NCBI RefSeq assembly: GCF_000152745.1
Contig: NZ_CH672428.1
Coordinates: 306,916-370,915, forward strand
DNA length: 64,000 nucleotides
DNA from: Oceanicaulis sp. HTCC2633
GTDB taxonomy: Bacteria; Pseudomonadota; Alphaproteobacteria; Caulobacterales; Maricaulaceae
Direction: 5' to 3'
The position numbers and the translations under genes are program-made. The notes beneath the pieces are model-generated. The model worked only from the letters and a program-made list of their open reading frames with translations, was not told the DNA's origin and searched no databases. Shown piece after piece: positions 23,871 through 33,487 of the stretch. Positions within the stretch are counted from its first letter, which is position 1. Every line of letters starts with the position of its first letter.

Positions 23871-26474
23871 CTAACCGTCGGTTCGACGGTAGGCGTTCCG
23901 GAAGTCATTCCCGAAGAAGATGGCGTTCATCATAAGACGCGCCGTGCCGCGATAATACGCCCGGTAATAGGGATCATCAGCAAACAGGATGACCGATCCC
24001 GAGCCGCGGCGTTCGGCGTATAGCGCGCCCTGGCCTGACAGTGCGCGCCGCAGCTCCTCGGAGGCATACCCGCTCAGGATCGGATCCTCGGGGGCGTAGC
24101 GAACCGGCAGGGCGAGCGGGTTGTCGCCGACAGCAAACGCCAGATCACTGGAGCGATGGCTCGGCAGACGATCATCGCGGAACCCGAACGCCAGCGGATG
24201 GCTGGTGTCGATCCGAGTGTCGAAGATGGCGCCCGAGATCTGCATTTCCGCATCCCAAGCGGCGATGTCCTCATAACGGGGCGCCGGCGCCGCGTCCGCT
24301 TCCGGGGTCTCGAGCTCGGCGATGGTCGCGCCGGAAAGCTCGTGGTCGATCGCCCACCGGGCGGCGTTGCCGGTTGCGATCAGCGTGCCGCCGCTGCGCA
24401 CCCAGCGTCCCAGAGCTTCAGGAAAGTCATCGCTCAACCGGTTCAGTCGGCCATGGGGCAGGATGATATGCGTGTACCGGCTCAGATCAGCGCCGCCGAG
24501 TTCGGACTGATCGATCATGCTGACCGGCATATGCATGTCATGATCGAGGAGGTGCCAGACTTCCCCGGCATCGCCAGGGCTGATGCCGCGCCCCGTCACC
24601 AGCAGCACTTCGGGCTTCTCCACATTGGAGAGGGCGAAGCCGCCAAGGTCTGATCCCCGGCTGGTGCTGCCCGAGGTGACCGCATGCACCTTCACGCCGT
24701 CCTCTAGCGCGGCGCGGGTCAACAGGGCGTGGATGTCCTGTGCGTTCAACGGCTGGCGGCGCAACTCGATCATCACCGCGCCGCGTCCGATCTCCTGATC
24801 GCCGCGGGTGGTGCGGATCGTGGTCTCATCCGGAATGACACGGGCGCGAACGCCGGCATCCAGCAGTCGGTAAAGAGCGCGCGGGGCGTAGTAATTGTCC
24901 CACTCCATCACATAGCCGAGTGCGCTGGTGTCGGGCGCGGCTTCCGCCATCTCGAACCCCGTGACCACGTCACCCGTGAGCTGGCTGCGGAACTGGCCGC
25001 CGCGCAGCTCTGCATAGTCAAGATCGTAGGCGAGTGGCTGGGTCCAGCCCGACACATCGTAGAATTCGACCTTGTTGGTGATCACGCGGGTCTCGAAGAG
25101 GGCGCGCACCGTGCGGTACTGATCCTGTCGCAAGGGTACGATGAACGCCTCGCCGGGACGATACTCATGGCCCTGATGGGTAAAGCTCTGCGCCAGCTCT
25201 CTCACCTCGATGCGATGCGTCGCCAGCATGTCGATGAAGTCCGACAGACGACCGCGATCGGACGAGCCGAACACATAGGCGCGAACCGCATCGGAATTCG
25301 CCATTTGCCGGGTTTCGCCAAAGAATTCGCGCATATGGCCTTGCAGTTCAGCGCGATGGTCGTGGGCCGAGCGGATCAGGGCGATCGCCGTGCGGGCTTG
25401 CTGGGCGATCTTGTCGTCATAGCGCTGAACCCCGTACTCGGTCTCCTGGACGATGCCGCGCACTGAGCTCTGCTCGAACAGATAGGGGATCGAACCGATC
25501 AGCCCCGGATAGCTCGAGCCATATCCCAGATAGAAGTCATCAAAGAGCTCCTCACTGACATAGACCGCCCCTTCTTCATCCAGTTGGGTGTTCAGGGTCT
25601 GGTTGAGTTCAAGATTGAGGTCGAAACCGGACTGGCTCAAAAGCGGGTGAAGCCCTTCGCGCGGTCCCGGCGAGATGAAGAAGCTGGAGTTCTCGCCCAT
25701 CTCGTGAAGGTCGGCGGCGACATTGGGGCGCCAGTCCTGGGTCGCGCTGACAAGTGCGCGCGCTTCGGGCTGGGTGACAGGCAGCCACTGGCGGTTGATG
25801 TCGAACCAGTAATGGTTGGTGCGGCCCCAGGGCCATTCGTAATAGTGCTCGCGATGCTGCGGATCGGCCACGGGGACATTGGCGTGATGCATGTTCGTCC
25901 ACTGGGCGAACCGGTTGGCGCCATCGGGATTGATCATCACGATCTGGTGGATGACGGTCTCGTCCAGAAGCGTCTCGATCTCGGCGCCTTGCGCCGCGGC
26001 TAGGTGATAGAGAATGAGCGGCGCGGAATCATAGCCAGAGGATTCCGAGCCGTGCACGCCGTGGGTGAACTGGACAACGACCGGCTGATCTTCCGGGATC
26101 TGAGCGTTGGGCTCGCTCAGGGTGAGCTGGGTCTGGCGGATCTCTTCAAGCCGAGCCTGATTGGCGGGCGAGGTGATGGTGACGCGCAGGATGGGGCGGC
26201 CGAAATGACTGCGCCCGATGGTCTGTACGCTAACGCGGTCCGACGCGGCGGCGACAGCCTGGATGTAGGCTGCATGCATTTCAGGCGTGAAAATGATCTC
26301 GCCGCTCTGATACCCCAGAACCGCTTCGGGTGTCGGGATCGCCGCATCATAGCGGGCGTCAAAATCCAGCAGGTCCGCAATAGGTTTGGGCGTGTAGTCC
26401 GGCTCGAAATAGGCCGATGCGGCGCCAGCCGTGGGCAAGGCCAGGGCCAGCGATAGTGCAAGCGCGCGCAGCAT
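23871..26474 (-). CDS. secreted M14 family zinc carboxypeptidase with C-terminal amidotransferase-like domain
   Basis: An 867-residue exported metallopeptidase. A signal peptide ends near AASAYF. The M14 domain (about residues 60-330) has the zinc ligands in HGVHGSES (HxxE) and the third His in DLHEMGEN, and the substrate-binding NPDGANRF and NRQWLP. Residues about 600-760 resemble a class I glutamine-amidotransferase/DJ-1 fold (EVLLVTGRGIS, YTHIILPHGRL) as in other large bacterial M14 proteins. It is divergent from a TonB receptor (151 bases between starts), suggesting peptide digestion coupled to uptake; this is inference. Confidence 0.88.
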   Translation of the reverse strand: MLRALALSLALALPTAGAASAYFEPDYTPKPIADLLDFDARYDAAIPTPEAVLGYQSGEIIFTPEMHAAYIQAVAAASDRVSVQTIGRSHFGRPILRVTITSPANQARLEEIRQTQLTLSEPNAQIPEDQPVVVQFTHGVHGSESSGYDSAPLILYHLAAAQGAEIETLLDETVIHQIVMINPDGANRFAQWTNMHHANVPVADPQHREHYYEWPWGRTNHYWFDINRQWLPVTQPEARALVSATQDWRPNVAADLHEMGENSSFFISPGPREGLHPLLSQSGFDLNLELNQTLNTQLDEEGAVYVSEELFDDFYLGYGSSYPGLIGSIPYLFEQSSVRGIVQETEYGVQRYDDKIAQQARTAIALIRSAHDHRAELQGHMREFFGETRQMANSDAVRAYVFGSSDRGRLSDFIDMLATHRIEVRELAQSFTHQGHEYRPGEAFIVPLRQDQYRTVRALFETRVITNKVEFYDVSGWTQPLAYDLDYAELRGGQFRSQLTGDVVTGFEMAEAAPDTSALGYVMEWDNYYAPRALYRLLDAGVRARVIPDETTIRTTRGDQEIGRGAVMIELRRQPLNAQDIHALLTRAALEDGVKVHAVTSGSTSRGSDLGGFALSNVEKPEVLLVTGRGISPGDAGEVWHLLDHDMHMPVSMIDQSELGGADLSRYTHIILPHGRLNRLSDDFPEALGRWVRSGGTLIATGNAARWAIDHELSGATIAELETPEADAAPAPRYEDIAAWDAEMQISGAIFDTRIDTSHPLAFGFRDDRLPSHRSSDLAFAVGDNPLALPVRYAPEDPILSGYASEELRRALSGQGALYAERRGSGSVILFADDPYYRAYYRGTARLMMNAIFFGNDFRNAYRRTDG

Positions 26475-26625
26475 GAGTGCAGCTCCCCTTATTGTTGTTA
26501 ATTTGTAACGGTATAGAGGCCACGCCCGTGGTCAAGCATGTCTGAATGTCTTTCCGCTCTATGTTGAGGCGCGCGCCTGCCCTAGAGCAGGTCCGATCAC
26601 GTCCGCCGTCCAGGGATTGTTCGCC

Positions 26626-28674
26626 ATGCCCCGCCTTGTCCTCACGCATCTGCTTGGTTCTGTCGCCGGTCTGGCCTGGGTGTCCGGGAGCGGTTTTGCT
26701 GCGGATGCTCAGGATAGCGGGAGCCTTCGTGATGTGGTCGTGGTGACGGGGACCCGCAGCGAAGCGCTGCAAAGCCAGTCCCCGCTGGCGACTGCAGTGC
26801 TGGATCGTGAAGAGATCCAGCAGATCGGCGCTCATCATGTCAGCGAGGCGCTCAATCGCCTGCCGGGCGTCAATCTGCATCGCGGGAACGGCGCCGAGCA
26901 TCTCACTGCGATCCGCTCGCCTGTCCTTACAGGCAGCCAGGGGGCTGGCAGTTTTCTCTATCTTGAGGACGGGGTGCCGCTGCGCGCCGCTGGCTTCGCC
27001 AATATCAATGGTCTGTTTGAAGCCGCCGACAGCCTGGCGGGCCGCATCGAGGTCGTCCGCGGTCCCGGCTCTGCGGCATACGGGTCCAATGCGCTGCATG
27101 GTCTTGTGAATGTCCTTACGCCCGAGCCGGAAACCGCGGGGCGCACAGTGTCTCTTGAGGCTGGTTCATACGGCCGTGCCGGCCTGCGCGCTTCACTGGG
27201 CGGCGACACCCGCTTCGGATCGGGCTGGCTGGGGTTGGGGCTGCGTCATGAAGATGGCTGGCGCGATGACGCCGCCCTGGACCGTCGGGTACTGCAGGCG
27301 CGTCTGGATGGCCGCTCTGCTCAGACCGACTGGTCATTGCGGGTCTCGGCTGTGGATCTCGAGCAGGAGACCGCGACCTTCGTCAACGGATTCCGGGCCT
27401 ATGAGGATGAAGGCGCGTCACGTCGGAACGCCGACCCGGAAGCCTTCCGCAACGCTTATGCCTTGCGGGCGGCGCTGCATCTCGAACGCTCGCTGTCCGA
27501 GACGCTCAGCGCGCAGACAGTGCTTTTCGCACGCAGCAACGACATGCAGTTCAGAATGCATTTCCTGCCGTCCGAAGCGCTGGAAGACAGCGGTCACGAT
27601 TCCGTTGGGATTCAGTCCGCACTGGTCTGGACGCTGGATCGCAGCGTGATCCGTCTCGGGGTTGATGCAGATTTGACGGAGGGCGTTCTGAGCGAAATCC
27701 AGACCCGTCCAACTCTCGGGCCGTTTGTTCAGGGCGTTCACTATGATTACGAGGTCAGCGCCCGGACTCTTGCAAGCTTCCTGATGGCCGAGCTGCAGGT
27801 GACGCCCCGCTTGCGGCTCGACGCTGGCGTGCGGTGGGAAGGCACGCGCTATGACTACGCCAATGCTGCCCCGGATGGCGTGGTCGGTCGTTATCTTCGG
27901 CTTCCGGATCGGCAGGATTCCTTTGACACATTGGCTCCCCATGCCGGCTGGATCTATACGGTCAATGACGTGGTCTCCGTGTTCGGGCGCGCCGCGCGAG
28001 GCGTCCGCGCCCCCCAGACCGCAGAGCTCTACCGGCTTCAACCCGGTCAGAGCGTTGAAGGCATCGAGCCTGAAACCCTGGACAGCCTGGAGAGCGGCAT
28101 TCGCCTCAATTCGACGAGCGGGCGTTACCGGGTGGAGCTGACGGGGTATGTCATGCGCAAGGACAATGTCATTCTCCGTGATGCGGACGGTTTGACTGTT
28201 ACGGGTGCGAAGACCCGTCATCACGGCGTCGAGCTTGAAGCAGGGGTTTCGCTGACCGATCAAATCCGTCTGCAAGGCGCAGTCAGCTGGGCCGTGCATG
28301 AATATGATTTCAATGGCGGGGCCAGTGCAGGATCAGAGCAGATCCGCAAGGGGGCGCGGATCGATACGGCGCCGGAATGGCTGTCAAACCTGCGTCTGAT
28401 CTGGGATGCGACAGACCGGCTCCGCTTCGAGACCGAATGGGTGCATGTGGGCGAGTATTTTGCGGATGCTGGCAATACCGCGCTCTATGACGGCCACGAT
28501 CTGTTGCATGTCAGGGCTGCTGTGGAAGTGCGGGACAATCTGTCAGTATATCTCGCAGCAAGAAATGTTCTGGATGAACGATATGCAGAGCGCGCCGATT
28601 TTGCTTTTGGGCAATACAGATATTTCCCGGGTGAGCCTCTGACCTTGAATCTGGGTGTCCGTTACGGGTTTTGA
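26626..28674 (+). CDS. TonB-dependent receptor
   Basis: A 682-residue outer-membrane transporter. The start ATG 26626 follows CAGGGA, and a TTG three codons earlier is less likely. The signal peptide ends near GFAADAQD. DVVVVTGTR is a TonB-box-like segment. The plug domain includes ALNRLPGVNLHRG, LYLEDGVPLR and IEVVRGPGSAAYGSNALHG. The barrel ends in LNLGVRYGF with the terminal Phe of outer-membrane proteins. The substrate is unknown; the shape is BtuB/FepA-like. The divergent M14 peptidase hints at a peptide-derived ligand. Confidence 0.92.
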   Translation: MPRLVLTHLLGSVAGLAWVSGSGFAADAQDSGSLRDVVVVTGTRSEALQSQSPLATAVLDREEIQQIGAHHVSEALNRLPGVNLHRGNGAEHLTAIRSPVLTGSQGAGSFLYLEDGVPLRAAGFANINGLFEAADSLAGRIEVVRGPGSAAYGSNALHGLVNVLTPEPETAGRTVSLEAGSYGRAGLRASLGGDTRFGSGWLGLGLRHEDGWRDDAALDRRVLQARLDGRSAQTDWSLRVSAVDLEQETATFVNGFRAYEDEGASRRNADPEAFRNAYALRAALHLERSLSETLSAQTVLFARSNDMQFRMHFLPSEALEDSGHDSVGIQSALVWTLDRSVIRLGVDADLTEGVLSEIQTRPTLGPFVQGVHYDYEVSARTLASFLMAELQVTPRLRLDAGVRWEGTRYDYANAAPDGVVGRYLRLPDRQDSFDTLAPHAGWIYTVNDVVSVFGRAARGVRAPQTAELYRLQPGQSVEGIEPETLDSLESGIRLNSTSGRYRVELTGYVMRKDNVILRDADGLTVTGAKTRHHGVELEAGVSLTDQIRLQGAVSWAVHEYDFNGGASAGSEQIRKGARIDTAPEWLSNLRLIWDATDRLRFETEWVHVGEYFADAGNTALYDGHDLLHVRAAVEVRDNLSVYLAARNVLDERYAERADFAFGQYRYFPGEPLTLNLGVRYGF

Positions 28675-28765
28675 TCGCTCTTTCTGGCAATGAATTCAAT
28701 AAATAATGATGCGTTAACAGACTCGCTCTGAACTCTCCGGGCATACGGCTCCGGGATACAGAACC

Positions 28766-29683
28766 ATGCTGAAGAATGCATCCATTGGTCAGAAGCTCTA
28801 TCTTGCGGGCGCCGTCATGGCGTGTTTGCTCGTCGCCCTGACGACTGTGAGCGCCGTGGAGCTTAGGCGCGGAATACTTCATGAAGTTGATCAGTCACTT
28901 AGCGATATCATAGAAATCGCATCGACAACGATGAACTCCTATCAGGCCCGCGTGGACTCCGGAGAGATGTCGCAGCCTGAAGCGCAAGCCGCCGCCATGC
29001 GGGTCCTGGGCGATATGCGGTTTGAGGGCGACAATTACTACTTCGTCTTTGATCTGGACCACGTGATGGTGATGCACGCTGTGCGTCCCGATCTCAACGG
29101 CCAGTCCATGTATGGCAATAAGGACCCGAACGGCCTGTATCTGTTCCGCGAGATGGCGCAGGTCGCCCGGGCGGACGGCGCCGGTTATGTGGATTATGGC
29201 TGGCCGCGCGCAGGGTCTGATGCGCCGGTGCCCAAGCGCAGCTATGTCGAGCTGTTCGAGCCCTGGGGGCTGATTGTCGGGGCCGGAGTCTATGTGGATG
29301 ATGTCCAGGCGCGGATCTGGTCCAACATCATGGTGCTGGCGGTCGGCAATCTGGTCGTGATCCTTCTTCTGTTTGCCGGCGCCTTTCTGCTCAACCGTTC
29401 CATTCAGCGACCCGTGGCGCGTCTCTGCGGCGCCGTGGAGCGGCTGGCGCAAGGTGATACGGACACGGCTCTGCCCGAGCCGGATGGCAAGGAAGTGACG
29501 GACCTCACGAGATCGGTCAAAGTCCTGCAGGCCTCCGCGCAGGAGCGTGAACGGCTGGAAGCCGAGGCCAAGGCGGCTCGGGAGGCGCAACTTCGCCGGG
29601 CGGAGCAGATCGAGGCGCTGGTTTCCGAATTCGACAATAGCGCTGCGCTGGCGATTTCGGCCTTTGAGGCGGCGGGCGAATAA
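28766..29683 (+). CDS. chemoreceptor, sensory N-terminal part (truncated by in-frame TAA)
   Basis: The 305-residue product comprises a transmembrane helix (about 9-31), a single Cache-type periplasmic domain (about 35-185, with NYYFVFDLDHVMVMHAVRPDLNGQ split by the sensor core and VDYGWPR), a second transmembrane helix (about 193-213) and a HAMP domain. Translation stops at TAA 29681-29683, just where the coiled-coil signalling domain begins. The same frame continues after the stop into a normal methyl-accepting domain. If translated alone it would be a sensor without output. Confidence 0.8.
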   Translation: MLKNASIGQKLYLAGAVMACLLVALTTVSAVELRRGILHEVDQSLSDIIEIASTTMNSYQARVDSGEMSQPEAQAAAMRVLGDMRFEGDNYYFVFDLDHVMVMHAVRPDLNGQSMYGNKDPNGLYLFREMAQVARADGAGYVDYGWPRAGSDAPVPKRSYVELFEPWGLIVGAGVYVDDVQARIWSNIMVLAVGNLVVILLLFAGAFLLNRSIQRPVARLCGAVERLAQGDTDTALPEPDGKEVTDLTRSVKVLQASAQERERLEAEAKAAREAQLRRAEQIEALVSEFDNSAALAISAFEAAGE

Positions 29684-30445
29684 CTGCGCGCCTCGTCTGA
29701 TGGCATGAAGTCCAATGCGGGCGCGACCGCCGATGGAGCGCGCGTTCTGGATGGCGCTGCGCAAACCTCGGCCGAGAGCGTCGAGGTTGTGGCGGCGGCG
29801 GCTGAGGAGCTGACGGCGGCGATCAGTGAGATCAACCAGCAATCGCTGCGCTCCTCCGAGGTCTCGAAGGCTGCCGTGGAGCAAGCGGATCTGACCCGCG
29901 CCGACGTGCAGAAGCTGGCGGAGGCGGCTCAGAAGATCGATGGCATTATCCAGTTGATCGCCGACGTCACCGAACAGACCAATCTTCTGGCGCTCAACGC
30001 CACCATCGAGGCCGCGCGCGCCGGCGAGGCCGGCAAGGGGTTTGCCGTGGTGGCCAGCGAAGTGAAGGCGCTTGCCGAGCAGACTGCGCACGCCACCGAG
30101 AGTATTTCCACCGAGATCAAGGGCATTCAGAACGCGACCGAAGCCTCGGTCGCCGCCATCGAAAAGATTACCGGCGTCATTGGCGAGACCTATGAGATCG
30201 CCACCGCCATTTCCGCCGCCATGGAAGAGCAGCGGGCGGCGGCCGCGGAAATCTCAAGCTCCGCGCAGAACGCCGCAGCAGCCACAGGCGAAGTGCGCTC
30301 TGAGGTCAGTCAGGCGCAGCAAAGGGCCGATCAGGCGAGCCAGGGCGCGCGGGATCTCGATCAGGCCAGCGTCGCCGTCGCCGGTGAAGCCCAGGGTCTG
30401 AAGGCGACGATCGAGCGCTTCCTCGCTGGCGTGCGCGCCGCCTGA
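29684..30445 (+). pseudogene. chemoreceptor signalling domain, detached 3' part
   Basis: In the same frame as the preceding sensor part, this segment encodes the methyl-accepting coiled coil. It includes the conserved hairpin tip [18 protein letters not shown] followed by [20 protein letters not shown]. An ATG at 29705 could start a soluble fragment, but no good ribosome-binding site precedes it. The most economical reading is one 559-codon receptor gene broken by a single substitution (for example CAA or GAA to TAA). A sequencing error cannot be excluded. Confidence 0.8.
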
Positions 30446-30508
30446 CGCTTGCCTTGCACCGCCGGTGCGCGTTAGCAGATCGGGTCAACAATCCTGGAGA
30501 CCCACATC

Positions 30509-32155
30509 ATGCCTTCCCGCACCGGCGCCCAGCACCTTATCGACGCCTTGTCCGCCAATGGCGTTGAACGGATTTTCGGTGTTCCGGGAGAGAGTTACCT
30601 GGCGGCTCTTGATGCATTGGTGGATGCAGGCATCCCTTTCATTCAATGTCGTCACGAGGCGGGCGCCGCCAACATGGCCGAAGCCTATGGCAAGCTGACC
30701 GGCAGGCCGGGCATCTGTTTCGTCACGCGCGGACCAGGCGCCACCCAGGCCGCTGTGGGCGTACACACCGCGCTTCAGGACTCCACGCCCATGATCCTTC
30801 TCGTCGGTCAGGTCCGGCGCGAGGATGAGGGCCGCGAGGCGTTCCAGGAGCTTGATTACGGGCAGGCCTTCGCCGGTCTCGCCAAGGCGGCGTTCGAGAT
30901 CCGTGATCCCGCCCGCGTGCCCGAAATGATGATGCGCGCCTTCTCGCTCGCCATGAATGGTCGTCCGGGCCCGGTGGTTGTCGGCTTGCCTGAAGACATG
31001 CTGACCGAGATTGCGAACGCGCCTGCTGCGGCGGCCTTGTCGATGGCGCGCAGTGAAGTGTCCGCTAGCACTGCCTCCGAAATCGCCCAGATGATCGATG
31101 CGGCGGATCGCCCGGTCGTGATGGTCGGCGGGCCGGGCTGGCGCGATGAAGACCGGACGGCTCTGCACGCATTTGCCGAGCAGATGAATTGCCCCGTCAT
31201 AACAAGTTTCCGCGTCAAGCACCTGTTTGATAACAAGCATTCCCATTATGGCGGTGAGGCGGGCATTGGCGCTTGCCCCGCTGTCGTGGGGGCGCTGCGT
31301 GAGGCGGACCTGATCGTCGCCATTGGTCCTCGCCTCGGCGAGATGACCACCCAGAGCTATGATCTGTTCGATGTGCCCGAAGGCGTGGCGGACCGTCTGG
31401 TCCATATCCATCCGGGCGGAGAAGAGCTGGGGCGGGTCTACCGGCCGAAGCTCGCAGTCACCGCCCAGGCTGGCCCCGCGCTGAGCAATATCCACGCGGC
31501 CTCCAGGCCAGAGCGCGCCGCCACGCGCAGCCAGTGGGTCAAGCAGTGCCGCGCCGCCTATGACGCCTGGATCGAGCCGGTCGAGGTGACCGGCGATGTG
31601 AACCCGTCAATCATCTGGCGTGAAACGTCCGAGAAGCTTGGCGGTCAAGCGATCATGACCAATGGCGCAGGGAACTTCGCCGCCTGGCTGCATCGTTTCT
31701 GGGTGCACCAGTGCTGCCCCAGCCAGCTCGCCCCGACCTCGGGCGCGATGGGCTATGGCCTGCCGGCGGCGATCGCCGCCAAGTTGCATTGCCCCGACCG
31801 TCCGGTGATCGCGGTGTGCGGGGATGGCGATTTCATGATGGCCGCGCCGGAGCTCGCCACCGCCGTTCAGCACGGCGCGAACATTGTCGTTTGCGTCTTT
31901 GACAATGGCGCCTATGGCACCATTCGCATGCACCAGGAGCGCGCTTATCCGGGGCGGGTCAGCGGTACGGATCTGGCCAATCCCGACTTCAAGCTGATGG
32001 CGGAAGCGTGTGGCTGTGCGGGTTTTTTCGTCGACAAAACCGAAGACTTCGCTGCGGCCCTCGATCAAGCGCTCAATGCCGGCAAGCCCGCTCTGATCCA
32101 TGTCAAGCAGAGCCTCGCGGACATCGCGCCGGGCAAGACGCTGTCGCTGAGCTAG
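30509..32155 (+). CDS. thiamine-diphosphate-dependent enzyme, acetolactate-synthase-like
   Basis: A 548-residue ThDP enzyme with the usual three domains. The N-terminal domain carries the catalytic Glu in [15 protein letters not shown] and the [14 protein letters not shown] loop. A central Rossmann-like domain (about 190-325) follows. The C-terminal domain has the cofactor motif [15 protein letters not shown] ending in VFDNGAYG. It resembles the large subunit of acetolactate synthase but could be a related carboligase or decarboxylase. No small subunit lies nearby. GGAGACC precedes the ATG. kbl starts 38 bases after its stop. Confidence 0.87.
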   Translation: MPSRTGAQHLIDALSANGVERIFGVPGESYLAALDALVDAGIPFIQCRHEAGAANMAEAYGKLTGRPGICFVTRGPGATQAAVGVHTALQDSTPMILLVGQVRREDEGREAFQELDYGQAFAGLAKAAFEIRDPARVPEMMMRAFSLAMNGRPGPVVVGLPEDMLTEIANAPAAAALSMARSEVSASTASEIAQMIDAADRPVVMVGGPGWRDEDRTALHAFAEQMNCPVITSFRVKHLFDNKHSHYGGEAGIGACPAVVGALREADLIVAIGPRLGEMTTQSYDLFDVPEGVADRLVHIHPGGEELGRVYRPKLAVTAQAGPALSNIHAASRPERAATRSQWVKQCRAAYDAWIEPVEVTGDVNPSIIWRETSEKLGGQAIMTNGAGNFAAWLHRFWVHQCCPSQLAPTSGAMGYGLPAAIAAKLHCPDRPVIAVCGDGDFMMAAPELATAVQHGANIVVCVFDNGAYGTIRMHQERAYPGRVSGTDLANPDFKLMAEACGCAGFFVDKTEDFAAALDQALNAGKPALIHVKQSLADIAPGKTLSLS

Positions 32156-32193
32156 ATTGCTTTCCAGTTTCGATCTTTGAAGGGAGTCCACCC

Positions 32194-33399
32194 ATGTCCC
32201 AGAGTTTTTACGACCGCCTGACCGAGACCCTGTCCGAGATCGAAGCGGAGGGTCTCTACAAGCGCGAACGCACCATCACTTCGCAGCAATTCTCCGAGAT
32301 CGATGTGCGCGGAACCGATGGCGCCGAGCGCCATGTGCTGAACTTCTGCGCCAACAATTACCTGGGCCTCGCCAACCGGCCCGAGCTGATCGAGGCGGCG
32401 AAGACTGCGCTGGATCGCTATGGCTATGGCGTGGCGTCCGTGCGCTTCATCTGCGGTGCGCAGGAGGTCCATAAAGAGCTTGAGGCGGCGATCGCCGACT
32501 TCACCGGCCAGGAAGACGCGATCCTTTATGCCGCCGCGTTTGACGCCAATGGCGGCGTGTTCGAACCGCTGCTGGGCCCGGAAGACGCGATCATCTCCGA
32601 CGCGCTGAACCACGCCTCCATCATCGATGGCGTGCGCCTGTGCAAGGCCAAGCGCTATCGCTACGCCAACTCGGACATGAATGATCTCGAGGCCCAGCTC
32701 AAGCAGGCCCGCGAGGATGGCGCGCGCACCATTCTGGTGGTCACCGATGGCGTGTTCTCGATGGATGGCTATATCGCCAATCTCAAGGACATCTGTGATC
32801 TGGCGGATAAGTATGACGCGCTGACCATGGTCGATGATTGTCACGCCCACGGCTTCATGGGCCCGAACGGTCGCGGCTCGGTCGAACATTGCGGCGTAAT
32901 GGGTCGGGTGGACATCATCACCGGCACGCTGGGCAAGGCGCTTGGCGGCGCCATGGGCGGTTTCACCGCCGCAAAGAAGCCGGTCATCGACATTCTGCGC
33001 CAGCGTTCGCGTCCCTATCTGTTCTCGAACTCTCTGGCCCCGGCCATTGCGGGCGCGAGCCTCAAGGCGCTCGAAATGGTGCGTGAGGGCGATGATCTGC
33101 GCGCCCGCCTGTTTGACAACGCCAAACGCTTCCGCACCGGCATGACCGAAGCGGGATTTGACCTGCTGCCGGGCGAACACCCGATTATCCCGGTGATGCT
33201 GGGCGATGCGTCGCTGAGCCAGAAGATGGCCGACAAGCTCATGGAGGAGGGCGTCTATGTGATCGGCTTCTTCTATCCCGTTGTGCCCAAGGGCCAGGCC
33301 CGTATCCGCACCCAGATGAGCGCCGCCCACACCCCCGAAATGATCGACCGCGCCGTCGCCGCCTTCACCAAGGTGGGCAAGGAGCTGGGGGTTATCTGA
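32194..33399 (+). CDS. kbl: 2-amino-3-ketobutyrate CoA ligase (glycine C-acetyltransferase)
   Basis: PLP enzyme that cleaves 2-amino-3-ketobutyrate with CoA into glycine and acetyl-CoA, the second step of threonine breakdown after Tdh. The 401-residue protein has [34 protein letters not shown] and the PLP lysine near residue 248 in [20 protein letters not shown] precedes the ATG at 32194. Its partner tdh lies 2.9 kb downstream, separated by an amidohydrolase and a membrane protein, whereas many genomes have the two adjacent. Confidence 0.96.
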   Translation: MSQSFYDRLTETLSEIEAEGLYKRERTITSQQFSEIDVRGTDGAERHVLNFCANNYLGLANRPELIEAAKTALDRYGYGVASVRFICGAQEVHKELEAAIADFTGQEDAILYAAAFDANGGVFEPLLGPEDAIISDALNHASIIDGVRLCKAKRYRYANSDMNDLEAQLKQAREDGARTILVVTDGVFSMDGYIANLKDICDLADKYDALTMVDDCHAHGFMGPNGRGSVEHCGVMGRVDIITGTLGKALGGAMGGFTAAKKPVIDILRQRSRPYLFSNSLAPAIAGASLKALEMVREGDDLRARLFDNAKRFRTGMTEAGFDLLPGEHPIIPVMLGDASLSQKMADKLMEEGVYVIGFFYPVVPKGQARIRTQMSAAHTPEMIDRAVAAFTKVGKELGVI

Positions 33400-33416
33400 C
33401 CCAAATTTAATCCTGA

Positions 33417-33432
33417 CCTGACATCTGTCAGG
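33417..33432. other. short hairpin after kbl
   Basis: CCTGAC-ATCT-GTCAGG is a perfect 6-bp dyad 17 bases after the kbl stop. It has no T-run, so at best it is a weak terminator; it may instead be a regulatory site for the next gene. Confidence 0.35.
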
Positions 33433-33452
33433 CTTCTCAGCCGATTTGACGT

Positions 33453-33487
33453 GATGTAAACCCCGGCTCAAATCGGGAGTTTACATC
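33453..33487 (+). promoter_or_regulatory. inverted repeat abutting the amidohydrolase start codon
   Basis: GATGTAAAC (33453-33461) and GTTTACATC (33479-33487) are perfect complements. Inside them CCCG (33462-33465) pairs with CGGG (33474-33477), leaving an eight-base loop and one bulged A. The right arm touches the ATG at 33488, and the stem contains the probable ribosome-binding sequence GGGAG. It could be an mRNA hairpin that hides the start, or an operator. Confidence 0.6.

Noticed and set aside
26475-26625. Cobalamin riboswitch before the second TonB receptor
   Set aside because: The 151-base gap is too short, and no conserved B12-box-like sequence is visible.
29681-29683. Frameshift as the cause of the chemoreceptor break
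   Set aside because: The frame before and after the TAA is the same, so a substitution or true stop is indicated, not an indel.
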